Shown in pieces: positions 1 through 6,936 of a DNA stretch of 12,768 nt. The first letter of the stretch is position 1. Each line of letters begins with the position of its first letter. The stretch spans positions 1 through 12,768 of the forward strand of contig NZ_JAGYZD010000026.1 in the NCBI RefSeq assembly GCF_018371055.1, given 5' to 3'. The stretch comes from Finegoldia magna (GTDB lineage Bacteria > Bacillota > Clostridia > Tissierellales > Peptoniphilaceae). The translations under genes were made by a program, and so were the position numbers. The notes below the pieces were generated by a model. That model was not told where the DNA came from. It saw only the letters and a list, made by a program, of their open reading frames with translations, and made no database searches.

Positions 1-26
1 ATTTTTTTGGTATAACCTAAGAACGC

Positions 27-87
27 CTACCCGCATAGCGGGTAGTTTATTGTTTCGTTCGCAAGCGAACTCAACTGACTAAAGTCA
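27..87. repeat. Triple-hairpin non-coding element
   Basis: Three perfect inverted repeats follow each other with short spacers: an 8-bp stem CTACCCGC/GCGGGTAG with an ATA loop (27-45), a GTTCGC/GCGAAC stem around AA (57-70), and TGACT/AGTCA around AA (76-87). The first two stems are far more GC-rich than the surrounding DNA. No open frame or promoter accompanies them. On the minus strand the element begins within a TTGAT pentamer (87-91). Hairpin clusters of this kind are typical of the ends of IS200/IS605-family elements, of palindrome-associated non-autonomous derivatives, or of structured small RNAs. Which of these applies cannot be decided here, because the window stops 26 bases to the left of the first stem. 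Confidence 0.6.
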
Positions 88-93
88 TCAATT

Positions 94-148
94 AAAAAAA
101 CGATAATACATTTTGTCTTTTAGACAATTAAATGTATTATCGTTTTTT
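94..148 (-). terminator. Rho-independent terminator after the cation exporter
   Basis: A 16-bp perfect outer stem (95-110 with 133-148) continues into an inner stem TTGTCT/AGACAA (113-118 with 122-127) around a TTT loop. The left arm starts with a run of A and the right arm ends with a run of T, so the structure could act on either strand. It begins two bases past the stop codon of the cation diffusion facilitator and closes that operon. In the other direction it would stop any transcript entering from the left edge. Confidence 0.9.
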
Positions 149-150
149 GT

Positions 151-1290
151 TTAAATATCTGTAAAGTCAATGTCAGGAACCATCATTATTTTATATTCCG
201 GATATCTTTGTTGTACTTCATCTGTTATTATTTCTATAGCTTCGCTAAAATCTTTATCAAAACTAACTATCACGTCAAATCTCATGTTTTTTTCTTCAAT
301 GTCAACATAAAATCCATGTATTTGCAATGCCCAATCGTGTGATAAAATTAATTTTTGTACATCATTTCTTATCCTTGCAGCCTCATCATCTTTTGTATTA
401 AATGAATAAACTCCAACGCCAATGAGTATGATTTCCATTTGATTATATACTTTAAGCTGTAACTTTCTAGTGAGCTGATCCACTTCATCAACAGTCATAT
501 TATCTGGAAGTTCCAAATGCACTGTTGCATAGTATTTGTTCGGTCCATAATTAAAAAGTACTAAATCATATGCTCCAATTACTTGTTTTTCTTCATTTAT
601 AATCTCTTTTATTCTTTTAGAAATTTCTGCATCTTGTCTTTGTCCGATAATATTGCCAATTGTTTCAGTCATCATTTCAATTCCGGCTTTTATAATAAAA
701 GCAGAAAGCAAAACACCAACATAAGCTTCGAGAGATATATTCCAAATAGTATAAATTATCGCCGATATGAAAACAGATGTTGATAAAATAGAATCGAAAA
801 TAGAATCAGCTCCAGAAGCTATAAGAGCTCCTGAGTTTACCTTTTTACCTTGTTTTTTTACATATTTACCTAAAATAAATTTGACTACTACAGCCACTCC
901 TATTATAAAGATTGAAACTGTACTGTATTGTGCTATTTGAGGATTAAAAATTTTCTTAACTGACTCAACAAATGAAGTTATACCTGCATATAAAACAATA
1001 GCCGACACAACCATCGAACTCAAATATTCAATTCTTCCATAACCCATCGGATGTTTTTTATCTGGAGCTTTTGAGGCAAGTTTTGCGCCAACTATTGTAA
1101 CAACTGATGATAGAGCATCCGAAAAATTATTAATTGCATCTAAAATTACCGCTATGGAGTTTGTAATTAACCCTAATATCACTTTAAAAATAGCCAAAAA
1201 AACATTAGTAATAATTCCCAAAAAGCTAGTTTTAATGATTATTTTTTCACGCTCGGACTGGCTATCCATTATATATTGTTTTTCTTTCAT
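151..1290 (-). CDS. Cation diffusion facilitator family metal exporter
   Basis: Membrane antiporter of the CDF family, exporting divalent metal (Mn, Fe, Zn or Co) in exchange for protons. Six membrane spans are visible at about residues 22-42, 47-71, 89-111, 123-144, 153-179 and 186-207. Metal-site residues are D51xxxN55 in span 2 and D162xxxD166 in span 5, with the family's HPMGYGR loop after span 2. A DxxxN/DxxxD site resembles the Mn/Fe-type Firmicute exporters more than the histidine-containing zinc type, but the substrate is an inference. At about 379 residues it is some 70-80 longer than usual: after the normal cytoplasmic dimerisation domain (about 217-298) comes a second stretch (about 309-379) that looks like a repeat of that fold. 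The chosen ATG lies one base past the peroxidase stop. An ATG at 1302, overlapping the peroxidase, or one at 1269 is also possible; none has a good ribosome binding site, so translational coupling is likely. Confidence 0.9.
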   Translation of the reverse strand: MKEKQYIMDSQSEREKIIIKTSFLGIITNVFLAIFKVILGLITNSIAVILDAINNFSDALSSVVTIVGAKLASKAPDKKHPMGYGRIEYLSSMVVSAIVLYAGITSFVESVKKIFNPQIAQYSTVSIFIIGVAVVVKFILGKYVKKQGKKVNSGALIASGADSIFDSILSTSVFISAIIYTIWNISLEAYVGVLLSAFIIKAGIEMMTETIGNIIGQRQDAEISKRIKEIINEEKQVIGAYDLVLFNYGPNKYYATVHLELPDNMTVDEVDQLTRKLQLKVYNQMEIILIGVGVYSFNTKDDEAARIRNDVQKLILSHDWALQIHGFYVDIEEKNMRFDVIVSFDKDFSEAIEIITDEVQQRYPEYKIMMVPDIDFTDI

Positions 1291-1291
1291 A

Positions 1292-1846
1292 TTAAAAAAC
1301 ATATAAAACTTTTTGAACTTTTTGTTTTACAATGTCCATATCAACTGTCGGCTCAAATCTTTCTAGTACATTTCCTTCTCTATCAATCAAAAACTTTGTA
1401 AAATTCCATTTTATATAAGCTTTTTCACCAAATTTTTTGTTATTTAACTGAGTAAATTTATTAAGTGCCATATTTTTTATACCTTTTCCAAAACCTTCGA
1501 ATGGTTTTTCAGTAGCTAAAAATACAAATAATGGTTCTGCGTTTTCACCATTAACATCAATTTTGTCAAATTGAGGAAATTCTGTTCCAAACTTCATTGT
1601 ACAAAAATCATGAATTTCTCCATTGCTTTCGGGAGCTTGGTTTGCAAATTGATTGCAAGGAAAGTCCAATATTTCAAACCCCTGGTCCTTATATTCCTCA
1701 TACATTTGTTCTAAAGGATCGTAATGAGGTGTAAAGCCACATCCAGTAGCAGTATTAACTATCAACAAAACCTTGCCTTTATATTTTTCTAAACTTACTT
1801 CATTTCCATCCATATCTTTAACAATAAATTCATATAATTTTTTCAT
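1292..1846 (-). CDS. Cysteine-type glutathione/thioredoxin peroxidase
   Basis: Reduces hydrogen peroxide and organic hydroperoxides in the cytoplasm. The 184-residue length is normal for the family. The peroxidatic cysteine is C36 in NTATGCGFTP, where animal enzymes carry selenocysteine. The FPCNQF motif (62-67), Q70, and the WNFTKFLID motif (W147, N148) supply the rest of the active site. C82 in FCTMKFG falls where thioredoxin-dependent homologues such as yeast Gpx3 (C36/C82) have their resolving cysteine, so thioredoxin is the more likely reductant despite the family name. The ATG has a good AGGAG site (1853-1857) that also contains the TAG stop of the upstream ohrR, leaving a nine-base gap. 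The two are clearly co-transcribed, and the regulator next door points to peroxide induction. Confidence 0.95.
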   Translation of the reverse strand: MKKLYEFIVKDMDGNEVSLEKYKGKVLLIVNTATGCGFTPHYDPLEQMYEEYKDQGFEILDFPCNQFANQAPESNGEIHDFCTMKFGTEFPQFDKIDVNGENAEPLFVFLATEKPFEGFGKGIKNMALNKFTQLNNKKFGEKAYIKWNFTKFLIDREGNVLERFEPTVDMDIVKQKVQKVLYVF

Positions 1847-1855
1847 ATTAATCTC

Positions 1856-2302
1856 CTATTTTTTATCACATTTGTTTTTTAAAAACTCTTTCAATAATTT
1901 ATACAATTGCATTTTTTTATCATCAGATAATTCAACACATTCACTCATTAGTTTTGGAACATTTTTTACTTTTTCTTGCAATTCTTTTCCTTTATCAGTA
2001 AGATTGATAATTACAATTCTATCATCATGCGAACTTCGTTTTCTTTCCAGATATCCTTGTGTTTGCATCTTTTTTATGATTGGAGTAATAGTTCCATTAT
2101 CCAAATATAATTTTTCACATAGTTGTCCAACAGTAATGCCGTCTTTTTCCCATAGAACTAAAAAAACTATGTATTGTGTATAAGTTAAACCAAACGGTTT
2201 TAAAAATTGAGTATATGTATTGGTTACCAGTCTTGATACAGCGTATAGTGGAAAACAAAGTTGATTCTCTAATTTCATATTATTTATTTGCTCTTGATTC
2301 AT
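1856..2302 (-). CDS. ohrR: OhrR-type MarR-family peroxide-sensing repressor
   Basis: Winged-helix repressor of 148 residues that responds to organic hydroperoxides. The N-terminal KLENQLCFPLY carries the reactive cysteine (C16). Y30 and Y41 sit where Bacillus subtilis OhrR has the tyrosines (Y29, Y40) that hydrogen-bond its sensing cysteine. The helix-turn-helix spans about residues 53-79 (ITVGQLCEKLYLDNGTITP) and the wing has the expected KRSSHDDR pattern. This is the one-cysteine OhrR type, since the only other cysteines are C62, C122 and C145. It has a strong GGAGGAG ribosome binding site. It lies upstream of a peroxidase gene and not of ohrA, the usual partner. No terminator separates it from pabC 32 bases upstream, so read-through from the pab operon is possible. 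Neither a convincing separate promoter nor a clear operator was found, only a short TTCTAGAA palindrome at 2320-2327. Confidence 0.9.
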   Translation of the reverse strand: MNQEQINNMKLENQLCFPLYAVSRLVTNTYTQFLKPFGLTYTQYIVFLVLWEKDGITVGQLCEKLYLDNGTITPIIKKMQTQGYLERKRSSHDDRIVIINLTDKGKELQEKVKNVPKLMSECVELSDDKKMQLYKLLKEFLKNKCDKK

Positions 2303-2334
2303 AAACTCCTCCGATAATTTTCTAGAATTGTTTG

Positions 2335-3066
2335 TTATCTCCCATTCATTATTTTTTCTGATATTTCACTGAAAAGTTTGGTTTTTGAAAAAGTAACATC
2401 ACTAATTTGCTTAACAAATCTCATTTCCATCAAAGAATTCGTAACAAACGCACAATCCATAGTTTTTAAATCATTTAAATTAAACGACTTTTCAATTATA
2501 TTATAACTATTTATTTTCAAAAATTCCATAAGTTTTTGACGAAATATTCCTGGTAACATTCCATCATTTACACGAGGCGTTATTATAGTGTTTTGTTTGA
2601 TGAAAAAAATATTCGTATAAGTCCCTTCAGTAATATTTCCATCTTGATTTAAAAAAATCCCCTCATCAAAGCCTTCTTCAAGGACTTTTTTGTGTAAGTA
2701 ATCATTGAGCAAGTAATTGTTCGTTTTATGATAAATTAAAGGATTATGTTTGTCCCTCAACTGTTTTAGAATTTTTAATCTAAGTCCTTCAGTGTACTTA
2801 GAATCAGAATAATCAGTGTTTCTTGTAGTAATAACTAAATCATAATCACCTTCATTATCCAATACCATAATTCTTAAACAATCAACATTTAAGTCTATAT
2901 TTTTTATGTTTTCGTAAATATTTTCCCTTAAATTATTAGTGTTTATTCCCAGAAATTCCATTGAATTTTCTAATCTTTTAATATGATCTTCTAAATAAAT
3001 TGGATTTGAGCCGACAACTTTAATAGTCTCAAAAAGTCCCTTACCGTATTTTATTCCATCATTCAT
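2335..3066 (-). CDS. pabC: 4-amino-4-deoxychorismate lyase (PabC)
   Basis: PLP-dependent enzyme of the class IV aminotransferase fold that splits 4-amino-4-deoxychorismate into p-aminobenzoate and pyruvate, the last step of the PABA branch of folate synthesis. The YGKGLFET motif (7-14) corresponds to the family's YGdGlFET. K114 in IYHKTNN is the likely PLP lysine, E147 in the ITEGTYTN motif contacts the cofactor, and LPGIFR (171-176) is conserved. Branched-chain aminotransferases and D-amino-acid transaminases share this fold, so the specific assignment rests on context: its ATG overlaps the pabB stop by four bases (ATGA), and pabA and pabB lie directly upstream. The protein starts later than most relatives, lacking about a dozen residues of the first strand. 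At 243 residues it is at the short end of the family. Confidence 0.9.
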   Translation of the reverse strand: MNDGIKYGKGLFETIKVVGSNPIYLEDHIKRLENSMEFLGINTNNLRENIYENIKNIDLNVDCLRIMVLDNEGDYDLVITTRNTDYSDSKYTEGLRLKILKQLRDKHNPLIYHKTNNYLLNDYLHKKVLEEGFDEGIFLNQDGNITEGTYTNIFFIKQNTIITPRVNDGMLPGIFRQKLMEFLKINSYNIIEKSFNLNDLKTMDCAFVTNSLMEMRFVKQISDVTFSKTKLFSEISEKIMNGR

Positions 3067-4391
3067 CTTAAAGCCTCGTAAACTTTTTTAGATTTTTGGA
3101 TTGTTTCATCGTATTCGCTATTCATTTCTGAATCCCAAGTAATCGCCCCACCACCAGAAAAATAACATCTATCTTCAACCTTCAAAATACTTCTTATTAA
3201 AATATTGAAATCGCAATTTTGATTAAAAGAAATATATCCGATAGATCCTGTGTAAATATTTCTGTTGTATTTTTCAACCTTGTCAATAGCTTCTATTGAT
3301 GCAAGCTTAGGAGCTCCAGTGATTGAACCACCTGGAAAAATATTTTTTATTAAGTTAAACACATTTTCATCTTTTCTTAATTTTCCAACAATTGTAGCTA
3401 CCAAATGATGAACATTTTCGTAAGTTTCCAATGAATAATTGCTAATTGCTTTTATCGTCTCAGCTTCACAACTCATTCCCAAATCATTTCTCATCAAATC
3501 AACTATCATCAACAATTCTGAAATATCTTTGTCGCTATTAAGTAATTTGTTTTTCAATTTCTCATCTTCATCTTTATCGTCAGATCTTCGAATAGTCCCT
3601 TTAATAGGTCTAGCTTGAACAAGTCCATTTTGACAGTCAAAAAATCTTTCAGGAGATGAAGATAAAACGCAATACTCTCCAAAATCCATATAAACCATAA
3701 AATCAGCCTTATTAACCTCGCGAAGTTTCTTGTAAATATCAAACTTATCCTTCGTAGTATCCACGATGAATTGTTGCGTCAAGTTAACTTCGTACACATC
3801 GCCATTTTCAATCATCGTTTTAATTTCGTCAAAACTTTTTGCATACTCTTCTTTCTTAACTGTTCTGATAATATCTGAGGTAGTGTATTCTTTCTCTATA
3901 AATTCTTGTTTTACAAAAACTTCTTCTAGCTCTGTGATATCAGTATCGTTCAAGTAATAAATCGTGTATTCTTTAGTATTATTGTCAAATTCTATTATTT
4001 TAAAATAAATACCAAAATACGCATCATAAACATCAGTATTTTTCTCAGAATTTAAAACCACGTTACAATTAACACTTGTAAAATCATAAGATAAAAGTCC
4101 AACTGCTCCACCAATAAATTGATTATCGTCTTCTACAAAATAATCATCCATCAGCAATTTAAGTTGATTAAGTGGATTATCACAAACTTTTTTATTCACA
4201 AGTCCACCGATTTCAACATTGTTATCCTTCGATTTTAAAACAATCTCCGGATTAAATCCAATATATGATTTGTTTCCTTGATTGTAACTTCCCTTTGCGC
4301 TATCTAATAAAAAAGGTAAATTCTTGTCTTTGATATTGTATAAAATATCTAAAATAGTTAAATCTGATTTTATTTTTTTAGAATGAATCAT
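3063..4391 (-). CDS. pabB: Aminodeoxychorismate synthase component I (PabB)
   Basis: Chorismate-using enzyme that, with ammonia delivered by PabA, forms 4-amino-4-deoxychorismate. The 442-residue length is typical. An N-terminal domain (about 1-170) precedes the chorismate-binding domain, which carries RPIKGTIRR (261-269), ELLMIVDLMRNDLG (292-305), FPGGSITGAPK (352-362) and GGGAITWDSE (413-422). K264 in PIKGT separates PabB, which uses this lysine as a nucleophile, from anthranilate synthase TrpE, which has alanine there. The start is fixed by a strong AAGGAGGT site six bases upstream, inside the end of pabA, giving a 14-base overlap. This stoichiometric coupling fits the heterodimeric PabA-PabB enzyme. 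Confidence 0.95.
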   Translation of the reverse strand: MIHSKKIKSDLTILDILYNIKDKNLPFLLDSAKGSYNQGNKSYIGFNPEIVLKSKDNNVEIGGLVNKKVCDNPLNQLKLLMDDYFVEDDNQFIGGAVGLLSYDFTSVNCNVVLNSEKNTDVYDAYFGIYFKIIEFDNNTKEYTIYYLNDTDITELEEVFVKQEFIEKEYTTSDIIRTVKKEEYAKSFDEIKTMIENGDVYEVNLTQQFIVDTTKDKFDIYKKLREVNKADFMVYMDFGEYCVLSSSPERFFDCQNGLVQARPIKGTIRRSDDKDEDEKLKNKLLNSDKDISELLMIVDLMRNDLGMSCEAETIKAISNYSLETYENVHHLVATIVGKLRKDENVFNLIKNIFPGGSITGAPKLASIEAIDKVEKYNRNIYTGSIGYISFNQNCDFNILIRSILKVEDRCYFSGGGAITWDSEMNSEYDETIQKSKKVYEALR

Positions 4392-4971
4392 TTCTTACCT
4401 CCTTCAAGAAATTCTCAATCATTTTCAATCCAAAATCAGTCCCCACGCTTTCTGGATGAAATTGCACAGTTTCAATTTTATTCCTAGAATCTCTAAATCC
4501 CATAATTAGTCCATCATCTGTTTTTGATGTTATAACTAAATCCTGATATTTTTCATTTTCAAATTTACTATCATCGACAATAAGCGAATGATATCTCATC
4601 ACTTTAACAGGATTTGGAATATCAGCAAATATTCCTTTTGAATCATGAGTTATCTCTGTCATTTTACCATGCATTGGTCGTGGTCCTTTGATAATATCTA
4701 GTCCAATTGAATATGCCAAAGCTTGATGTCCCAAACAAATTCCAAGTATTGGATATTCTCCTTTTAATTGTTCGAATATTTCAAGAGAAATCTTAGACTC
4801 CTTTGGTGTTTTAGGTCCTGGAGAAATCACAATGATTTCAGGATCTAAACGTTTGACTTCATTCAAATTTATTTCGTCATTCTTCTTCACTAAAACTTCT
4901 TCTTTTAAAATTCTCAAATAAGAAACAATGTTATATGTGAACGAATCGTAATTATCTATCATTAATATCAT
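4378..4971 (-). CDS. pabA: Aminodeoxychorismate synthase component II, glutamine amidotransferase (PabA)
   Basis: Class I glutamine amidotransferase that hydrolyses glutamine and channels ammonia to PabB. The 197-residue product starts MILMIDNYDSFTYN, the standard PabA/TrpG N-terminus. The nucleophile is C79 in GICLGHQAL, with H172 and E174 in FHPES completing the triad, and SPGP forms the oxyanion region. Sequence alone cannot separate PabA from TrpG; the PIKGT-type PabB partner and adjacent pabC settle it. The frame is open further upstream to a TTG at 5016, but that TTG is part of the predicted -35 box, whereas the ATG at 4971 has a GGGTGAT ribosome binding site. It is the first gene of pabABC. 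Confidence 0.93.
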   Translation of the reverse strand: MILMIDNYDSFTYNIVSYLRILKEEVLVKKNDEINLNEVKRLDPEIIVISPGPKTPKESKISLEIFEQLKGEYPILGICLGHQALAYSIGLDIIKGPRPMHGKMTEITHDSKGIFADIPNPVKVMRYHSLIVDDSKFENEKYQDLVITSKTDDGLIMGFRDSRNKIETVQFHPESVGTDFGLKMIENFLKEVRNDSF

Positions 4972-4974
4972 TTT

Positions 4975-4981
4975 ATCACCC
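4975..4981 (-). promoter_or_regulatory. Ribosome binding site that fixes the pabA start
   Basis: GGGTGAT, complementary to the 16S anti-Shine-Dalgarno region, lies three bases before the ATG at 4971. It is too far from the next downstream ATG (4962) to serve it. It sits almost at the predicted transcript start, so the leader would be only about ten bases long. Confidence 0.7.
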
Positions 4982-4987
4982 AATAAA

Positions 4988-5016
4988 AATATAAAGGATT
5001 TCACGTTAAAAATCAA
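4988..5016 (-). promoter_or_regulatory. Promoter of the pabABC operon
   Basis: A -35 box TTGATT (5011-5016), a 17-base spacer and a -10 box TATATT (4988-4993) form a good sigma-A promoter. It lies just after the terminator of the upstream efflux operon and directly before pabA. The predicted start point is near 4981-4982. Confidence 0.75.
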
Positions 5017-5048
5017 ATAAAAAGAGCCTATTACTGAAAATAAGCTCT
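5015..5048 (-). terminator. Terminator of the efflux ABC operon
   Basis: A ten-pair hairpin (5023-5032 with 5039-5048, loop ACTGAA on the plus strand) is followed on the minus strand by TTTTATTTG. The only non-Watson-Crick position, C5028/A5043, becomes a G-U pair in the minus-strand transcript, which supports this direction. It separates the permease gene from pabABC and its T-tract reaches the pab -35 box. Confidence 0.82.
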
Positions 5049-5055
5049 CTATCTG

Positions 5056-6261
5056 TTAAATAATATCTATTACGTTTTTATTTGCCGCTGCATTTGCAGG
5101 CGAATAAGTAAAAACAATTCCTATTCCCAAAGATATTCCAAGAGATATTAGAACTGGCATTAGTTCTAGTTTGATCGGGAACGGCAAGAATTTCGATGCA
5201 ATAAATGCTGCAATCATTCCTATAACATATCCAATAATCCCACCTATCACAGTTACAATAATTCCTTCAAACATGAATTGATATAAAATTTCTTTTTTCT
5301 TTGCCCCAATAGCTCTTCTTATTCCTATTTCTTTAATTCTTTCTGCAACTGAAATATACATCATATTCATCATGCCTATTCCTGCAATTAGAAGAGAAAT
5401 CGCTGCGATAAGAGATATGAAAATCGTAATTGAACCCAACACGTTGCTTATTCCTTCTATTTGTTGTGCTATATCTACAAAACTATAAGAACCCGCTGCT
5501 TTCATCGGACCATTTTTATCAAGATATTCCTTAATTTCTTTTGCTTTATCTTGAACCTTAGTACCATTTTTTAGAATAACATTTATCATAGAAATTGAAT
5601 TATTGTTTTTAGGTTGTCGAGATTCTAATGTGCCTTTTGGCAATTCCACATCATTATTAAATGCGAATAAATTTGCTGCTGCATTATTTTCTTTAACTCC
5701 AACTATGACATAATAATCATTCTTTACTAAAATTGTTTTATTAATTGGGTCTTCATTTTCAAAAACTTCATCTGCCAATTTTTTAGTAATCACAGCAACT
5801 TTTTGATTAGTATCTCCATCTAATTTTGATATTGCCCTGCCTTTTATAATTTTGGTATCAGTCTTTTCAACGGGTTTTGCAAATCCACTTTCTAATTTTC
5901 CATCATTTTTTCGTATCGAAACATTTAAAAGATTATTTTGAAATTGTTCTGGATCGGATTCAACTTTTACGACATCTGTCATTTGCGAAATATCTCGAAT
6001 ATTTTTCTCTGTGAAGACGGATGTATTGCTTCCCACTGAATTTGTTGGATTTTCAGGCTGGAAATAAAACGCAACACTAAGTTCCTTTCCTTCTCCACCC
6101 ATTAAACTATCAACAACGTAATCTTGGAAACCTCTACCAATTGCGATAATAGTTATTACTGCTGCAATCCCTATAATAATTCCAAGCATAGTAAGTAAAG
6201 ATCGCTTTTTATTTTTGATGATATCTTTGAAGGCAGTATTTAATAAAATATTAAACTTCAT
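5056..6261 (-). CDS. MacB/FtsX-type ABC transporter permease
   Basis: Permease of a MacB-like (type VII) ABC exporter, 401 residues. The N-terminus KDIIKNKKRSLLTMLGIIIG leads into span 1 (about 21-43). A large extracytoplasmic domain (about 45-270) follows, then three spans (about 275-300, 331-355 and 366-386). The conserved coupling segment AERIKEIGIRRAIGAKKKEI (307-326) contacts the ATPase. The C-terminus is short: after SPANAAANKNVIDII it stops without the usual few charged residues. The start has an AGAGGGA site and overlaps the ATPase gene by 11 bases. With the adaptor and ATPase upstream it makes a YknXYZ-like export system; the substrate could be an antimicrobial peptide, a lipid or a toxin and is not shown by the sequence. 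Confidence 0.92.
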   Translation of the reverse strand: MKFNILLNTAFKDIIKNKKRSLLTMLGIIIGIAAVITIIAIGRGFQDYVVDSLMGGEGKELSVAFYFQPENPTNSVGSNTSVFTEKNIRDISQMTDVVKVESDPEQFQNNLLNVSIRKNDGKLESGFAKPVEKTDTKIIKGRAISKLDGDTNQKVAVITKKLADEVFENEDPINKTILVKNDYYVIVGVKENNAAANLFAFNNDVELPKGTLESRQPKNNNSISMINVILKNGTKVQDKAKEIKEYLDKNGPMKAAGSYSFVDIAQQIEGISNVLGSITIFISLIAAISLLIAGIGMMNMMYISVAERIKEIGIRRAIGAKKKEILYQFMFEGIIVTVIGGIIGYVIGMIAAFIASKFLPFPIKLELMPVLISLGISLGIGIVFTYSPANAAANKNVIDII

Positions 6262-6934
6262 AACTATCCCTCTCTTTTAAAACACCATCTAACATAAAAT
6301 ATTTTCGGTTGCAATTATGTGTAATATTTTTATCGTGAGTAACCATTATTATCGTGATTTTGAGTTTTTGATTCAATTCATTAAAAAGCGCCATTATTTC
6401 CTTGCTTGTTTCTGAATCAAGCGCACCTGTTGGCTCATCTGCTATAATAAATTTCGGATTGTGAACAATGGCACGTGCTATAGCTGCTCTTTGTTGTTGT
6501 CCACCTGAAAGCTGTTTCGGTCTTTTGTCTGCTTGAGTTTTAATTCCTACCAAATCCAAAGCTTCCAATGCTTTTTCTCTTGCGTATTTATAGGATTTAC
6601 CTTGATACAATAAAGGTAGTTCTACATTTTCAGCTATGGTGTAATTTTGGATAAGTTGAAATTGTTGGAAGATAAATCCCACGGATTTGTTGCGAAGATC
6701 GGACAATTTATTATCTGTAAATTTACCTACCTCAACATTTTCAAACTTATATAGTCCTGTAAATTTTTTATCCAAAAATCCAAGGATATTTATCAACGTA
6801 GACTTTCCAGAACCAGACTCACCCATTATTGCGACAAAATCACCACTATTAATGTTAAGGCTAACATCTTTTAGAACGTGAAGCTTGTTTTCTCCTGAAT
6901 TGTAAAACTTATTGATTTTAATTAAATCTATCAT
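6251..6934 (-). CDS. MacB/LolD-type ABC transporter ATP-binding protein
   Basis: Cytoplasmic ATPase of 227 residues driving the adjacent MacB-like permease. All motifs are intact: Walker A GESGSGKST (38-46), Q-loop FQQFQ (89-93), signature LSGGQQQR (142-149), Walker B IIADEP (163-168, with D166 and catalytic E167), D-loop ALDS (171-174) and the switch histidine H200 in VTHD. The FQQF and IADEPTGALD motifs are characteristic of the MacB/LolD/FtsE branch. It begins two bases after the adaptor stop codon and lacks a strong ribosome binding site, so coupled translation is likely. Confidence 0.95.
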   Translation of the reverse strand: MIDLIKINKFYNSGENKLHVLKDVSLNINSGDFVAIMGESGSGKSTLINILGFLDKKFTGLYKFENVEVGKFTDNKLSDLRNKSVGFIFQQFQLIQNYTIAENVELPLLYQGKSYKYAREKALEALDLVGIKTQADKRPKQLSGGQQQRAAIARAIVHNPKFIIADEPTGALDSETSKEIMALFNELNQKLKITIIMVTHDKNITHNCNRKYFMLDGVLKERDSYEV

Positions 6935-6936
6935 AA

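Noticed and set aside
27..148. CRISPR-like repeats at the left edge
   Set aside because: The hairpins differ in sequence and size and there is no repeated unit with unique spacers.
1292..1846. Selenocysteine-containing glutathione peroxidase
   Set aside because: The active-site codon is an ordinary cysteine (C36), with no in-frame TGA and no need for a SECIS element.
1773..2183. Plus-strand open frame of 136 codons opposite ohrR and the peroxidase start
   Set aside because: Antisense to two recognised genes with intact motifs and with no initiation signals; composition is that of a shadow frame.
3063..4971. Anthranilate synthase (trpE/trpG) as an alternative to pabB/pabA
   Set aside because: The chorismate enzyme has PIKGT with the lysine of PabB, not PIAGT, and pabC is directly coupled downstream; no trp genes are present.
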